A program made the translations under genes and the position numbers. The notes below the pieces were generated by a model, which did not search any database, was not told the DNA's origin, and worked only from the letters and a program-made list of their open reading frames with translations. From Variovorax sp. PAMC 28711 (GTDB lineage Bacteria; Pseudomonadota; Gammaproteobacteria; Burkholderiales; Burkholderiaceae_C), in contig NZ_CP014517.1 in NCBI RefSeq assembly GCF_001577265.1, forward strand, positions 3,632,501 through 3,696,500: 64,000 nucleotides of DNA, in the 5' to 3' direction. Below, one piece after another: positions 50,873 to 59,248 of this stretch; the first letter of the stretch is position 1, and each line of letters starts with the position of its first letter.

Positions 50873-51322
50873 TCAGGCGCCAGGACCCCGTGGACGGCCC
50901 ACGTTGGTGACCGCGTTCGCGACGATCCCGGCGATGTTCGAGCTGCGGAGAACCAGCGTCACCACGGTCGCGGCCGAGAGCAGCTTCCACGGCTTGATGA
51001 CCCACAGCAGCGCGCCGGTGCCGGCGCCATAGGCGATCAGCTTGCCGGGATTCTTGTCGGCGTAGCTTTCGAGAAATGGCTGCGCGAGCTGCACCGCGCT
51101 GTTGAGCGGATGGCGATGCCACCACTGCCCCACGAAGCTCTGGCTGACCTTCGCGGCGATGGAGGCACCAGCCGAGGTCGACGCGGGCTTGGGCAAAGGC
51201 GCCACGGCCGCCTCGCCATCGGTCGCGCTGTCCAGCGCTTCGTAGCCCATGGCCGCCAGCAGTTCGGCCCTCGACAGTGCCAGCTTGGCCTTGGCAGTGA
51301 GGGGTGTCGCAGCATCAATCAT
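50873..51322 (-). CDS. Hypothetical membrane-associated protein of DUF883-type stress operon
   Basis: The 149-residue protein is not a named family member that I recognise. The N-terminus is helical with LSRAELLAAMGYEALDS, the middle has FVGQWWHRHPLNSAVQLAQP, and the C-terminal half contains a hydrophobic region (GKLIAYGAGTGALLWVIKPW and LLSAATVVTLVLRSS). The organisation is like YqjK-type small proteins that accompany YqjD and YqjE. The start overlaps the upstream YqjE-like gene by 8 nt, so the pair is translationally coupled. Confidence 0.7.
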   Translation of the reverse strand: MIDAATPLTAKAKLALSRAELLAAMGYEALDSATDGEAAVAPLPKPASTSAGASIAAKVSQSFVGQWWHRHPLNSAVQLAQPFLESYADKNPGKLIAYGAGTGALLWVIKPWKLLSAATVVTLVLRSSNIAGIVANAVTNVGRPRGPGA

Positions 51323-51695
51323 TTTTGGCTTTCTGGATGAGGCGCAGCATGGTCATGTCGGCCTCGACTTCGTCGGTGACATCGTCGACCTTGCGCTTCA
51401 TGGTCGAACGCATCGCCAGCGTTGCGCCGATCAGCGCCAGCAGCCATGCCACGCCAGGAACGATCACCAGCACCCAATGGAATTCGGCGCGAAGAACGCC
51501 CAGCATGACGGCAACGCCGGTGAGGCCGAGCGCCAGCAGCAGGGCCACCACCGCGATGGCCGCGCTGGCCGCCCGAATCGCGAGCGACGAGCCGATGGAG
51601 GTGACCTCCGACTTGACCAGTTCGGCGTAGTTCGCGAAGTGGTTGAACAGCAGTTCAGGACGGCGCAACGCCGTCATGAAAATGGGATGGATCAC
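51315..51695 (-). CDS. YqjE/phage holin superfamily-like membrane protein
   Basis: The 126-residue protein has two transmembrane helices (AASAAIAVVALLLALGLTGV and WVLVIVPGVAWLLALIGATL) between an amphipathic N-terminus and a charged C-terminal helix. It resembles YqjE, encoded next to ribosome-associated YqjD in enterobacteria. It starts 8 nt after the DUF883 gene stop and overlaps the following gene. An internal Met at 51677 is an alternative start. Function in stationary-phase or envelope stress is inferred from family context. Confidence 0.75.
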   Translation of the reverse strand: MIHPIFMTALRRPELLFNHFANYAELVKSEVTSIGSSLAIRAASAAIAVVALLLALGLTGVAVMLGVLRAEFHWVLVIVPGVAWLLALIGATLAMRSTMKRKVDDVTDEVEADMTMLRLIQKAKND

Positions 51696-51703
51696 GGCGC
51701 TGC

Positions 51704-51961
51704 TCAGAAGTAATGGTCTTCGCCACGGATCGCGGCAATGACGAGCGCGGTGAGCACCGAGCTGACGACGGCGGTGATCAGCACCGCCTTCACCGGCTCA
51801 TCGTGGATCGCCTTCGTCAGGGCATCGGTGGTCTGGCTCAACTGCGACTTCACGCTGTCGATTTTCTTGCCCGTCGCGTTGACGGCGTCCTTGGCATAGG
51901 CGCGGCCCGTGTCTGCGGCGTCGTCGACAAGCTGTTCCGGAGATTTGTTGAAGTCGTTCAT
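51704..51961 (-). CDS. DUF883 (ElaB/YqjD-like) membrane-anchored protein
   Basis: The 85-residue protein has an amphipathic helix (PEQLVDDAADTGRAYAKDAV), a Lys/Ser-rich coiled region and a C-terminal membrane anchor (VLITAVVSSVLTALVIAAIRG), the standard layout of ElaB/YqjD. E. coli YqjD binds ribosomes at the membrane in stationary phase. The ATG at 51961 follows the ribosome site AAAGGAA. It is the first gene of a four-gene minus-strand operon. Confidence 0.85.
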   Translation of the reverse strand: MNDFNKSPEQLVDDAADTGRAYAKDAVNATGKKIDSVKSQLSQTTDALTKAIHDEPVKAVLITAVVSSVLTALVIAAIRGEDHYF

Positions 51962-52089
51962 GAGAGTTCCTTTGTTGTCGCCGGCACCGCGCCAGCGTGA
52001 AAAGAACTGTGCCGCGCGCGGCGCCGCCTGTCTGTGGGGCATACCGGGATCGGTGCGTAGGCGCATGCCCAACCCTCGTGGGGATCGTC

Positions 52090-52278
52090 TCAGGCGTCAC
52101 GTGCCGGGCCGAAGCGCGAACGGACTTCGCTCGCAAGCGCGTTGGCGTAAGCGCGCGCATCCTTCACGCCGCGCAGCACGCGACGACGCCACTCGAACGA
52201 GAGCGCCAGCAATTCATCGTCTTGCAGATCTTGGGGCTTGGTCATCAGGTCGGGTTTCGGATTCAAGGCAGATTTCAT
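52090..52278 (-). CDS. Small hypothetical protein (62 aa)
   Basis: The frame encodes an acidic-basic helical protein (LQDDELLALSFEWRRRVLRG, ARAYANALASEVRSRFG) with a coding-like composition. The Met at 52245 is an alternative start, and no strong ribosome site is seen for either. It lies 128 nt upstream of the DUF883 operon on the same strand. No family is recognised. Confidence 0.5.
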   Translation of the reverse strand: MKSALNPKPDLMTKPQDLQDDELLALSFEWRRRVLRGVKDARAYANALASEVRSRFGPARDA

Positions 52279-52732
52279 GCGCCGTTTACGCGGGGCCCGT
52301 TCGAACGGATGCGAAAACTACATGGCCTTACCCGTCGCACACCGCCTTACAAAATGTGCGATGGTCCGGCGAGCGACGAGCGCGTACTCGGCGTGCCGCG
52401 CTGCTGCTGGAGCGCCACGGCCGGCGGCAGGCCGTCGACGTTCTGAAGGTTGTACTTGCGCGCGGCGCACGCGGAAAAAGGCATGCGCTGGCGGTGGCGC
52501 ATGCCGATCCGGCTTGAGGGTCGTCACTGCTTTATGCGGACCTGCACGCCGCTGTTGTCGAGGTCGTCGGCCATGTGTTTCCCTCGAGAGAGAGGCTGAC
52601 GTTCCTGTCGGGCGGCCACTGTCGATCCCGGTACAAGCAGCGACGCCTTGCAGGACGAGCGCTCTTTGCGCAAATGAAGGGCTGAATTGCCGTCACCATG
52701 CAAAGGCTCTCAAACACTTTTTGTACCGACCC
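52279..52732. other. 454-bp region without a convincing gene
   Basis: Open frames here have poor composition for proteins (Arg/Pro/Ala-rich, no family features). A 16-codon minus-strand frame at 52524-52574 begins MADDLDNSG, reminiscent of the start of DUF3606 proteins, but the rest of the family is absent. No repeats, RNA genes or hairpins with U-tracts were recognised. Confidence 0.4.
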
Positions 52733-52996
52733 ATGGAACCCACTCTCGAAGAGCTCCTACTTGCCTACAAGGCCCGCTTTCCGCAGGAAGTCCGCGATCT
52801 CGCGGAAACTTTTTGCAACGCTACGACGCGTCTCGCCAGCGCGCCCGCGAATGCGCCGCGTGCGCTGACCGACGAGATGCGCCATCGCGCCGCAGCCCAC
52901 GGCATCCGCGGCGAAGACCTGGCGGCCGCAGTGGCGCAATACACGCGCATCGAGGCACTCGCCGAGTCGAGCCACCGGCAAAAAAGTCGGGATTAG
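52733..52996 (+). CDS. Small hypothetical protein (87 aa)
   Basis: The frame from ATG 52733 encodes a compact, apparently helical protein (MEPTLEELLLAYKARFPQEV, ALTDEMRHRAAAHGIRGEDL, AAAVAQYTRIEALAES). GC-rich third positions match neighbouring genes. No strong ribosome site is visible, and no domain was identified. It precedes the small heat-shock genes on the same strand by 124 nt. Confidence 0.5.
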   Translation: MEPTLEELLLAYKARFPQEVRDLAETFCNATTRLASAPANAPRALTDEMRHRAAAHGIRGEDLAAAVAQYTRIEALAESSHRQKSRD

Positions 52997-53027
52997 TCCG
53001 GCCGCGGGGCGGCTGAAAAAAAAGCCC

Positions 53028-53055
53028 CTTGAAAAGCGTTTGCCCGCCTCTAGTT
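53028..53055 (+). promoter_or_regulatory. Possible sigma32-type promoter of hsp20 genes
   Basis: CTTGAAA at 53028-53034 matches the heat-shock -35 consensus exactly. At a 13-nt spacing the sequence CTCTAGTT shares five of eight positions with CCCCATTT. It lies 66 nt upstream of the first small heat-shock gene. The -10 match is weak. Confidence 0.35.
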
Positions 53056-53120
53056 CAGATGCCGGATGCGCCGGAGGACGCCTCTGGTGCCCTGTTCAAC
53101 CCTGAATGGAGGTATTTGCG

Positions 53121-53555
53121 ATGTACCGATCTCTCTTCCCGCGGGACATGTACGCTGAACTGGAGCAGCTGCAGCGGGACATGCAGCAAGCGCTCGAACT
53201 CTCTCCCGCCATCCGAGGCTTCGGAAGGGGCGGCTTCCCGGCCCTGAATGTCGGCAGCACCGGCGACGCGATCCATGTGCATGGTTTCGCGCCCGGCCTC
53301 GATCCGGCCACCCTGGACATCTCCCTCGACCGCGGCATCCTGACCGTGTCCGGCGAGCGCCCAGCCAGCGTGCAGCGCGACGCGCAGGCCGCCGTCCACA
53401 TCAACGAGCGGTTCGCGGGGCGCTTCCAGCGTGTGCTGAGCCTGCCCGAAGACGCCGACCCCGAAGCGGTGAACGCGCGTTACGAGAACGGCATCCTGCG
53501 CATCACGGTGCCGCGCCGCGCTTCGGCGCAACCGCGGCGCATCCCGGTCCAGTGA
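53121..53555 (+). CDS. Small heat-shock protein, Hsp20 family
   Basis: The 144-residue protein has an alpha-crystallin domain (about 45-135): LNVGSTGDAIHVHGFAPGLD, LDRGILTVSGER, FAGRFQRVLSLPEDAD and the characteristic A/N-x-x-NGIL-x-I/V as YENGILRITVPRR. Hsp20 proteins are ATP-independent holdases that keep unfolded proteins soluble. The ATG at 53121 is placed by the ribosome site GGAGG eight nt upstream. A second Hsp20 gene follows after 31 nt, so the two are probably cotranscribed. Confidence 0.92.
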   Translation: MYRSLFPRDMYAELEQLQRDMQQALELSPAIRGFGRGGFPALNVGSTGDAIHVHGFAPGLDPATLDISLDRGILTVSGERPASVQRDAQAAVHINERFAGRFQRVLSLPEDADPEAVNARYENGILRITVPRRASAQPRRIPVQ

Positions 53556-53586
53556 CATCCAGACCCAACGTTTGAAGGAGACGCCA

Positions 53587-53997
53587 ATGAACGAACTTCG
53601 AAACCAGGATCGTGCCGCTCGCGCGGTGCAGGGCCGCGAGGTCGACGACCGCAACCCCCAAGGTGAGTCCACGCTGATGCCACCGGTGGATGTGGTGGAA
53701 GACGCCCATGCCATCACGCTCTATGCCGACCTGCCAGGCGTGAACCGGGAAGCGCTTCATCTGGAGATCGAGGCCGGGACGCTCAAGATCGATGCCCGGC
53801 TCGACCTGTCGCTGCCGCAGGGACTGCAGTCGAGCCACACCGAGGTCGGCTTCCAGCGGTTCCGGCGCAGCTTCACGCTCAGCAAGGAGCTCGACGTCGA
53901 CCGTGTGGCGGCAGAGATGAGCCACGGCGTGCTCAAGCTGACGATCCCCAGGGCAGAGCATGCGAAGCCGCGACGCATCGCGGTCCATGTGGCGTGA
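53587..53997 (+). CDS. Small heat-shock protein, Hsp20 family (second copy)
   Basis: The 136-residue protein has an alpha-crystallin domain: MPPVDVVEDAHAITLYADLP, VNREALHLEIEAGTLKIDA, FRRSFTLSKELDVDRV and MSHGVLKLTIPR, where HGVL replaces the usual NGVL. The tail ends KPRRIAVHVA. A strong GAAGGAG ribosome site precedes the ATG. It differs strongly from the first copy, so the pair probably forms mixed or functionally distinct oligomers rather than a recent duplication. Confidence 0.92.
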   Translation: MNELRNQDRAARAVQGREVDDRNPQGESTLMPPVDVVEDAHAITLYADLPGVNREALHLEIEAGTLKIDARLDLSLPQGLQSSHTEVGFQRFRRSFTLSKELDVDRVAAEMSHGVLKLTIPRAEHAKPRRIAVHVA

Positions 53998-54179
53998 GCC
54001 CCGGCGACAACGGCATCAGAAATGGAGGTCGCCATGACGGCGCAAGTGATTGCCGATTCCCGCCGTGGCTGGCCCGGGAGCCGGAGGTCCGGGCGGCGTG
54101 CAGGTTCATGCGGGACACCTGGGTCGCGGCGGCGAGTTGCCGCTAGGCGTCGCCGGGCGCGTGGCCGGCGACGCTGCGT

Positions 54180-55337
54180 TTACTTGAACGAGTTCAGCAT
54201 GACTTCCCGGATCTTGCCGTCCTCGACCACGCCCGCGCGGCCGTCGGCTTCCGAACTGCCGGTGGCGTCCACGCCGGACACGCCGAACATGTTTTCCTTG
54301 CGCGGCATCGTCTTGAACGCTTCGCTGAGCTTGGCGCGGATGGCGGTGGCATCCGTCACCGTGCCGGCCAGCTTCATGGCCCGCGCGGTCGCTTGCACCG
54401 CGCTGTAGTTCAGCGAGGTTTCGGAGGTCGCGAGCCGGTTCGGATAGAGCTTCTGGAAGCGCTGCACGAACGCGACCGACTCGGGCAGCTTGTCTTCCAT
54501 GACGGGCAACACGCCGATGGCGCCGTTGAGCGAGGCGTAGCCGCCGCTGACCTTGGCGACCTCGTCCAGCTTGGCCTGGTCGATCAGGATGAAGCCGCCC
54601 TTGAAGCCCAGCTCGCGCGCCTGCTTGACCACCAGCCCGGTCGGCTCCGATGGGCCGCCGATGAACATCACGTCCGGCTTGCCGGCCAGCGCGCGACTGA
54701 CCCCGCTGTAGAAGTCCGTGGCCCGCGTGTAGCTCATGGGGTTGTCGGCCACTACCTTGCCGCCGGCCTTTTCGAGCAGTGGCTTGAAGGCGGCGTTCCA
54801 TGCTTTCGCATAGTCGTGGTCGGCATCGGCGATGGCGACGTTCTTGCCGAACTTCTTCGTCGTGTAGTTGATGAACGGCTCGATGTAGGTGGTGAAGTCC
54901 GGCGGAATCCGCAGCGTGAGCTTGTTGCCGCGGGCCGTGATCTGCGGCGTGCTGCTGTAGGCCAGCACCAGATACTTCTGCGCTTCGTTGTTGGTCTGCA
55001 GCGCATAGATGCCGCCCGAGTGCGGCACCAGAATCGCCGGCGTCTTGCTTTCCTGCACGAGGCGCTGGGCGTTGATGGCGGTTTCCGACGGGTTGTACTT
55101 GTCGTCGAGCGCGACGATTTCGAGCTTGTACTTCTTGCCCGCCACCTCGAACCCGGCGGCGTTGATTTCGTCCACCGCCATCGTCATGCCGTCGAGCACG
55201 TTCTTGCCGTAAAGCGCGGCGCCGCCGCTCAGCGGCCCCGAGAAGCCGATCTTCACGACCTCCTGGGCCAGTGCGGGGGCGGTGAGTGCCAGGCCGGCCG
55301 CCAATGCGGTGGCAAGACGGGTGAATTTCAAGCTCAT
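54180..55337 (-). CDS. livK: Branched-chain amino acid-type ABC transporter substrate-binding protein
   Basis: The 385-residue precursor has a cleavable signal peptide (LATALAAGLALTAPALA) followed by the Leu/Ile/Val-binding fold: VVKIGFSGPLSGGAALYGKN, MAVDEINAAGFEVAGKKYKL and RGNKLTLRIPPDFTTYIEPF. It captures a substrate in the periplasm for the LivHM-FG importer encoded upstream in the same operon. The C-terminal part is well conserved and complete. Proteins of this type in Comamonadaceae bind amino acids but also aromatics and amides, so the ligand is not certain. It starts 53 nt after livF. Confidence 0.88.
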   Translation of the reverse strand: MSLKFTRLATALAAGLALTAPALAQEVVKIGFSGPLSGGAALYGKNVLDGMTMAVDEINAAGFEVAGKKYKLEIVALDDKYNPSETAINAQRLVQESKTPAILVPHSGGIYALQTNNEAQKYLVLAYSSTPQITARGNKLTLRIPPDFTTYIEPFINYTTKKFGKNVAIADADHDYAKAWNAAFKPLLEKAGGKVVADNPMSYTRATDFYSGVSRALAGKPDVMFIGGPSEPTGLVVKQARELGFKGGFILIDQAKLDEVAKVSGGYASLNGAIGVLPVMEDKLPESVAFVQRFQKLYPNRLATSETSLNYSAVQATARAMKLAGTVTDATAIRAKLSEAFKTMPRKENMFGVSGVDATGSSEADGRAGVVEDGKIREVMLNSFK

Positions 55338-55390
55338 GTCAGTCTCCTTCGTGTGTTGAAAAAACTCATCGCGGGCCGGCGCCGCGCCGC

Positions 55391-56098
55391 TCAAGCGCCG
55401 ATGTATGCGCGCCGCACCGCCTCGTTGTTGAGGAGGCTTTCGGGGTTGCCCTCGAGCACGATGCGCCCGCGCTCCAGCACGTACGCACGATGGGCGATGC
55501 GAAGCGCCGCGAACGCGTTCTGCTCCGCCAGCAACACGGTCGTGCCGGCCTTGTTGATGCGGCTGATGACCTCGAACACCATCTTGACCACCAGCGGAGC
55601 GAGCCCGAACGACGGCTCGTCGAGCAGCAGCGCCTTGGGTCGCCCCATCAGCGCGCGTCCGATCGCCACCATCTGCTGTTGGCCGCCGCTCAGCGAGCCG
55701 GCCGGATCGTCTTTTTTCTCGTCGAGGATCGGGAACAGACCGAGCACTTCTTCCAGCACTTTCTGGTTGCCGGCCCGGTCGCTCCGGTGCACGTAGGCAC
55801 CCAGCATGAGGTTCTTCATGACCGACATCTGCGGAAAGAGCTTGCGTCCCTCGGGGCACTGCACGACGCCCGACGAAACGATTTGCGAGGGCTTCATGCC
55901 GACCAGCTCGCGCTCGTGGAACTTGATGCTTCCGCCGGCGGCCTTCTGCAGGCCGCTGGCGGTCAGGAAGATGGAGCTCTTGCCAGCGCCGTTCGCGCCG
56001 AGCAGCACCACCAGTTCGCCCTCGCGCGCGTGCAGCGTCACGCCGTCGAGCGCACGGAAGCTCCCGTAGTTGAGGCTGACGTTGTCAAGCGCGAGCAT
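55391..56098 (-). CDS. livF: ABC transporter ATP-binding protein LivF
   Basis: The 235-residue ATPase has Walker [12 protein letters not shown], the signature [16 protein letters not shown], Walker [14 protein letters not shown] and H-loop region LLAEQN. The motif [14 protein letters not shown] is diagnostic of LivF. It energises import with LivG, LivH and LivM at the inner membrane. The ATG at 56098 overlaps the livG stop by 14 nt, and livK follows. Confidence 0.92.
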   Translation of the reverse strand: MLALDNVSLNYGSFRALDGVTLHAREGELVVLLGANGAGKSSIFLTASGLQKAAGGSIKFHERELVGMKPSQIVSSGVVQCPEGRKLFPQMSVMKNLMLGAYVHRSDRAGNQKVLEEVLGLFPILDEKKDDPAGSLSGGQQQMVAIGRALMGRPKALLLDEPSFGLAPLVVKMVFEVISRINKAGTTVLLAEQNAFAALRIAHRAYVLERGRIVLEGNPESLLNNEAVRRAYIGA

Positions 56099-56879
56099 CG
56101 ACGGCCTCCAGGTGGTCGATGCCCTCGTGATCGGTGCCGAGGTAGGCATCGATGACGGCCGGGTTGGCGCGGATCTCGGCCGGCGTGCCTTCGGCGATTC
56201 GCTCCCCGTAGTTCAGCACCAGGATCTTGTCGGCAAGGCTCATGATCATGTCCATCTTGTGCTCGATCAGGCAGACGGTGAGGCCGCTCTTCACCATCTT
56301 GCGGATCAGGTCGGCCAGGCCGACGGTCTCGTCGGGATTGACGCCACCGGCGGGTTCGTCCAGCAGCACCAGCGAGGGCTCCGTCGAGATCGCCAGCGCA
56401 AACGCGAGCCGCTTGCGTTCTTCCTGCGAGATGTCGCCGGCCACGCGATGCTCCAGGTGCGCGAGCCCGACGAAGTCGAGCGCCGCACGCGCCTTCTCGC
56501 GGCAGATGTGCTCCTCCTGCTTGAGCCGCCTGGAGCCGATCAGCACATCCCAGAGATTGGAGTGCGTGCGCAGGCGGTGGCCGACGATCAGGTTGTCGAG
56601 CACGCTCGCCACGTCGAACAGCGACGTGGCCTGGAAGGTTCGCGCGATGCCCAGCCGTGCCATCTGGTCGGCGGGGAGGTTGGTGACGTCCTGCCCCTTG
56701 AACACGATCTTGCCGCTCGTGGGCCGGTGCACGCCGTTGATCAGGTTGAAGAAGGTCGTCTTGCCCGCGCCATTGGGTCCGATGATGGCGTTGATGCGGC
56801 CGGCTTCGATCGTGGTGCTCACGTCGTTGACCGCCGCGAGCCCGCCGAAGCGTTTGGTGAGATGACTGATTTCAAGCAC
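56085..56879 (-). CDS. livG: ABC transporter ATP-binding protein LivG
   Basis: The 264-residue ATPase has Walker [12 protein letters not shown], the LivG-type [20 protein letters not shown], a signature-region variant [15 protein letters not shown] (SQEER instead of canonical SGGQ), Walker [14 protein letters not shown] and IEHKMDMIM. The GTG at 56879 follows AAGGAG at good spacing and overlaps the livM stop by 8 nt. The unusual signature resembles that of other LivG proteins, in which it is often SYGEQR. Confidence 0.9.
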   Translation of the reverse strand: MLEISHLTKRFGGLAAVNDVSTTIEAGRINAIIGPNGAGKTTFFNLINGVHRPTSGKIVFKGQDVTNLPADQMARLGIARTFQATSLFDVASVLDNLIVGHRLRTHSNLWDVLIGSRRLKQEEHICREKARAALDFVGLAHLEHRVAGDISQEERKRLAFALAISTEPSLVLLDEPAGGVNPDETVGLADLIRKMVKSGLTVCLIEHKMDMIMSLADKILVLNYGERIAEGTPAEIRANPAVIDAYLGTDHEGIDHLEAVDARA

Positions 56880-57879
56880 GACGCGCTCCTTCAGCCGCAG
56901 CCGCAGTCGTCGCTGGCGGCGTGGCCGAGCGCTGTGCCGCAGCACGCCGCACGCGCCAGGCCACGAACGTGCCGACAATGCCGTGCGGTACGAAGATCAC
57001 CAGCAGGATGAGGATCGGCCCGAACACGATGAAACGGTACTCCTGCAGGAACTGCAGGTACTGCGCGAGCCACGGCATCATGATCGCGCCGAGCAGCGGA
57101 CCGAGCACGGTGCCCAGTCCACCGACCAGCATCGACACGGTCATGTCGAAGGTGGTTTCGACGCCGGCGAGGCCGGGCCCGAGGAAGCGCACGAAGCCGG
57201 CATAGAGGCCACCCGCCATGCCCGCGTAAAACACCGACAGCATGAACGCCAGCAACTTGTTTCGCATCAGGTTGATGCCCAGCGACTCGGCCAGCGCATC
57301 GCTGTTGCGAATGGCGATAAAGGTGCGCCCGAGCAGCGAGCGCGTGATGCGCTGCATCAGCCACACGCCCACCACCAGCACCGCGAACACCAGGTAGTAG
57401 AGCGACAGCGGCGTGTCGAAGTGGAGCGGGCCGATCGGCGTGGGCACCGGGATGCCGATGATGCCGACGGCGCCATGCGTCAGGCTGTCCCATTTCTCAA
57501 TGACCAAAAACATGATGTAGCCGACCGACAGGGTGAAGATCGAGAAGAAATGGCCCTTGAGTCGCAACGACACGATGCCCACGAAGAAGCCCAGCACCGT
57601 GGCGAAAACACCCGACAGCGCAAAGGCGATCCAGAACGGAACGTGGTGGTCGACGGTGAGGATGCCCACCGTATAGGCACCCACGGCCATGAAGCCGCTG
57701 TGCGCGAGGTTGAACTGCCCCGTGTAGCCCACCAGCAAATTGAGACCCAAAGTGGCCAGCGCGAAGATGTAGGCGGTCGACATCACCGTGAGGTGGTAGT
57801 CGTTTCGGGCCAGCAGGGGGAATGCGATGCCGGCCAGGAACAGCAGGGCCCAGCCGATGCGCGCGGCGCGCGCGCTCAT
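56872..57879 (-). CDS. livM: Branched-chain amino acid ABC transporter permease LivM
   Basis: The 335-residue membrane protein has about ten hydrophobic segments and the LivM hallmark LATLGLNLLVGYTGQFNLAHSG (about 42-63, split motif), then TFIAIRNSDALAESLGIN, the coupling-helix region that contacts the ATPases. It forms the translocation channel with LivH. The start at 57879 shares one nucleotide with the livH stop. The C-terminus carries a polar Ala/Thr-rich tail. Confidence 0.92.
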   Translation of the reverse strand: MSARAARIGWALLFLAGIAFPLLARNDYHLTVMSTAYIFALATLGLNLLVGYTGQFNLAHSGFMAVGAYTVGILTVDHHVPFWIAFALSGVFATVLGFFVGIVSLRLKGHFFSIFTLSVGYIMFLVIEKWDSLTHGAVGIIGIPVPTPIGPLHFDTPLSLYYLVFAVLVVGVWLMQRITRSLLGRTFIAIRNSDALAESLGINLMRNKLLAFMLSVFYAGMAGGLYAGFVRFLGPGLAGVETTFDMTVSMLVGGLGTVLGPLLGAIMMPWLAQYLQFLQEYRFIVFGPILILLVIFVPHGIVGTFVAWRVRRAAAQRSATPPATTAAAAEGARRA

Positions 57880-58742
57880 CAGTGCGCCCCCTTCGAGAAG
57901 ATGCCTTGCGGGCGAAACGACAGGATGATCACCAGGATGGCGAAGGCGATGATGTCCTTGTAGTCGGTCGAGATGTAGAAGGCACCGAAGCTCTCCGCGA
58001 AGCCGATGATCAGCCCGCCGACGATGGCGCCCGGCACGCTTCCCATGCCGCCCAGGATGATGATCACGAAGGCCTTGGTGATGACCAGATTGCCCATTGA
58101 TGGAAACACCAGGTTGATCGGGGCGAACAGCGCCGCTGCAATGGCGGCGAGGGCGCCCGAGATGGCGAAGGTGAGCATCGCCACGCGGTTGGCATCGATG
58201 CCCACGAGCGAAGCGCCATCGCGGTTCTGCGCCATCGCCACGATGGTCGAGCCCATGACGGTGCGTGTCAGGAACAGGTGCAGCGCCAGCATCAGCCCGA
58301 ACGCCGCGCCGATGATCAGCAGGCGCTGCACCGGGGCGGTGACGCCGCCCAATTCGACCATCCCGCCATAGGGTGTCGGCATGCGATGGAAGTCCGCGCC
58401 CCAGAGGGCTTGTGCGCCGGCTTCCAGAAAAAGCAGCAAGCCGATCGCCGCGATCATCGGATGCAGCCCGCCGGCGTTGCGCAACGGATGGAACACCAGC
58501 CGCTCGGCCAGCGTGGCGAGTGCCGCCACGCACACGGCGGCCCCCGCCATCGCCACCCAGTAGTTCAATCCCCAGGCCACCATGAGATGGAAGGAGACGA
58601 AGGCGCCGACCATGTAGAACGCGCCGTGCGCAAAATTGGGCACGTGCAGGATGCCGTACACCAAAGTCAGCCCGAGAGCGACGAGGCTGTAGATACCGCC
58701 CAGCGTCAGCCCGTTGAGCACCTGCTGAAGAAAAAGATCCAT
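57879..58742 (-). CDS. livH: Branched-chain amino acid ABC transporter permease LivH
   Basis: The 287-residue permease begins with LQQVLNGLTLGGIYSLVALG and LVYGILHVPNFAHGAFYMVG, the classical LivH N-terminus, and has the ATPase-contact segment AMAQNRDGASLVGID and GGMGSVPGAIVGGLIIG. It is the first gene of the operon livH-livM-livG-livF-livK. The 258 bp upstream, to the tRNA gene, presumably hold the promoter, but no clear element was identified. Confidence 0.93.
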   Translation of the reverse strand: MDLFLQQVLNGLTLGGIYSLVALGLTLVYGILHVPNFAHGAFYMVGAFVSFHLMVAWGLNYWVAMAGAAVCVAALATLAERLVFHPLRNAGGLHPMIAAIGLLLFLEAGAQALWGADFHRMPTPYGGMVELGGVTAPVQRLLIIGAAFGLMLALHLFLTRTVMGSTIVAMAQNRDGASLVGIDANRVAMLTFAISGALAAIAAALFAPINLVFPSMGNLVITKAFVIIILGGMGSVPGAIVGGLIIGFAESFGAFYISTDYKDIIAFAILVIILSFRPQGIFSKGAH

Positions 58743-59000
58743 GGCGTCTCCGTTTTTGTTCTGGCGCCGACCGCTCTGGGAGAGCTTCGGCGCAGCGCAG
58801 ACAATGGACGAAATTGGGCCGTGCCGCCGTCACCTCCGGGACTAGGGCAAATGCGGATGGCTCGCGGCGACGATCCGTTGCGCTTGCGCAGTCCCGGGTG
58901 CCGAGGTGATGTGACGGCAGTTCGCTGTGGACTGACACAGCAAGGCGAACCATTTGATTCCCGCCAAGCCCTTGACGGGTCTGGCTATCGAGGAAACCAA
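58743..59000. other. Intergenic region upstream of the liv operon
   Basis: These 258 bp between the liv operon and the tRNA-Gly gene contain no convincing gene. They should include the liv promoter and the tRNA 3' end; no strong hairpin or operator was recognised by eye. Confidence 0.4.
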
Positions 59001-59074
59001 TGGAGCGGGTGAAGGGAATCGAACCCTCGTATGAAGCTTGGGAAGCTGCCGTTCTGCCATTGAACTACACCCGC
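59001..59074 (-). tRNA. tRNA-Gly (anticodon CCC)
   Basis: The minus strand folds as a 74-nt tRNA with encoded CCA. Acceptor GCGGGTG pairs with CACCCGC, and the D-arm GTTC pairs with GAAC. The anticodon loop TTCCCAA gives CCC at 59040-59042, and the T-arm is AGGGTTCGATTCCCT. It closely resembles glycine CCC tRNAs. The anticodon stem (GCAGC/GCTTC) appears to hold one C-U mismatch. Confidence 0.93.
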
Positions 59075-59248
59075 AGTGGCTGCGGATTCTAGCGTCCGTC
59101 CTGATGGCGCCTGAGCGAAACCGTCTAGCACGAGACGATTTCCTTCCACTTGCCGGAGGCTGATCGAATGCCCGCCCCGCGCCATTTCACGCAGTCGCTT
59201 TGCTTTATGCTCCGCGCGTTCGCAGACCTTGAGTGATGCGCCTTCGCA

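Noticed and set aside
52318..52527. 69-codon minus-strand frame between small genes
   Set aside because: Arg/Ala/Pro-rich low-complexity composition, no ribosome site and no recognisable feature.
52524..52574. 16-codon minus-strand frame beginning MADDLDNSG, like the start of DUF3606
   Set aside because: The conserved remainder of the family is missing in all frames; too short to call a gene or pseudogene.
54034..54179. Plus-strand start with a GGAGG ribosome site after the second hsp20 gene
   Set aside because: The frame becomes Arg/Gly-rich and runs antisense into livK; no protein-like sequence follows.
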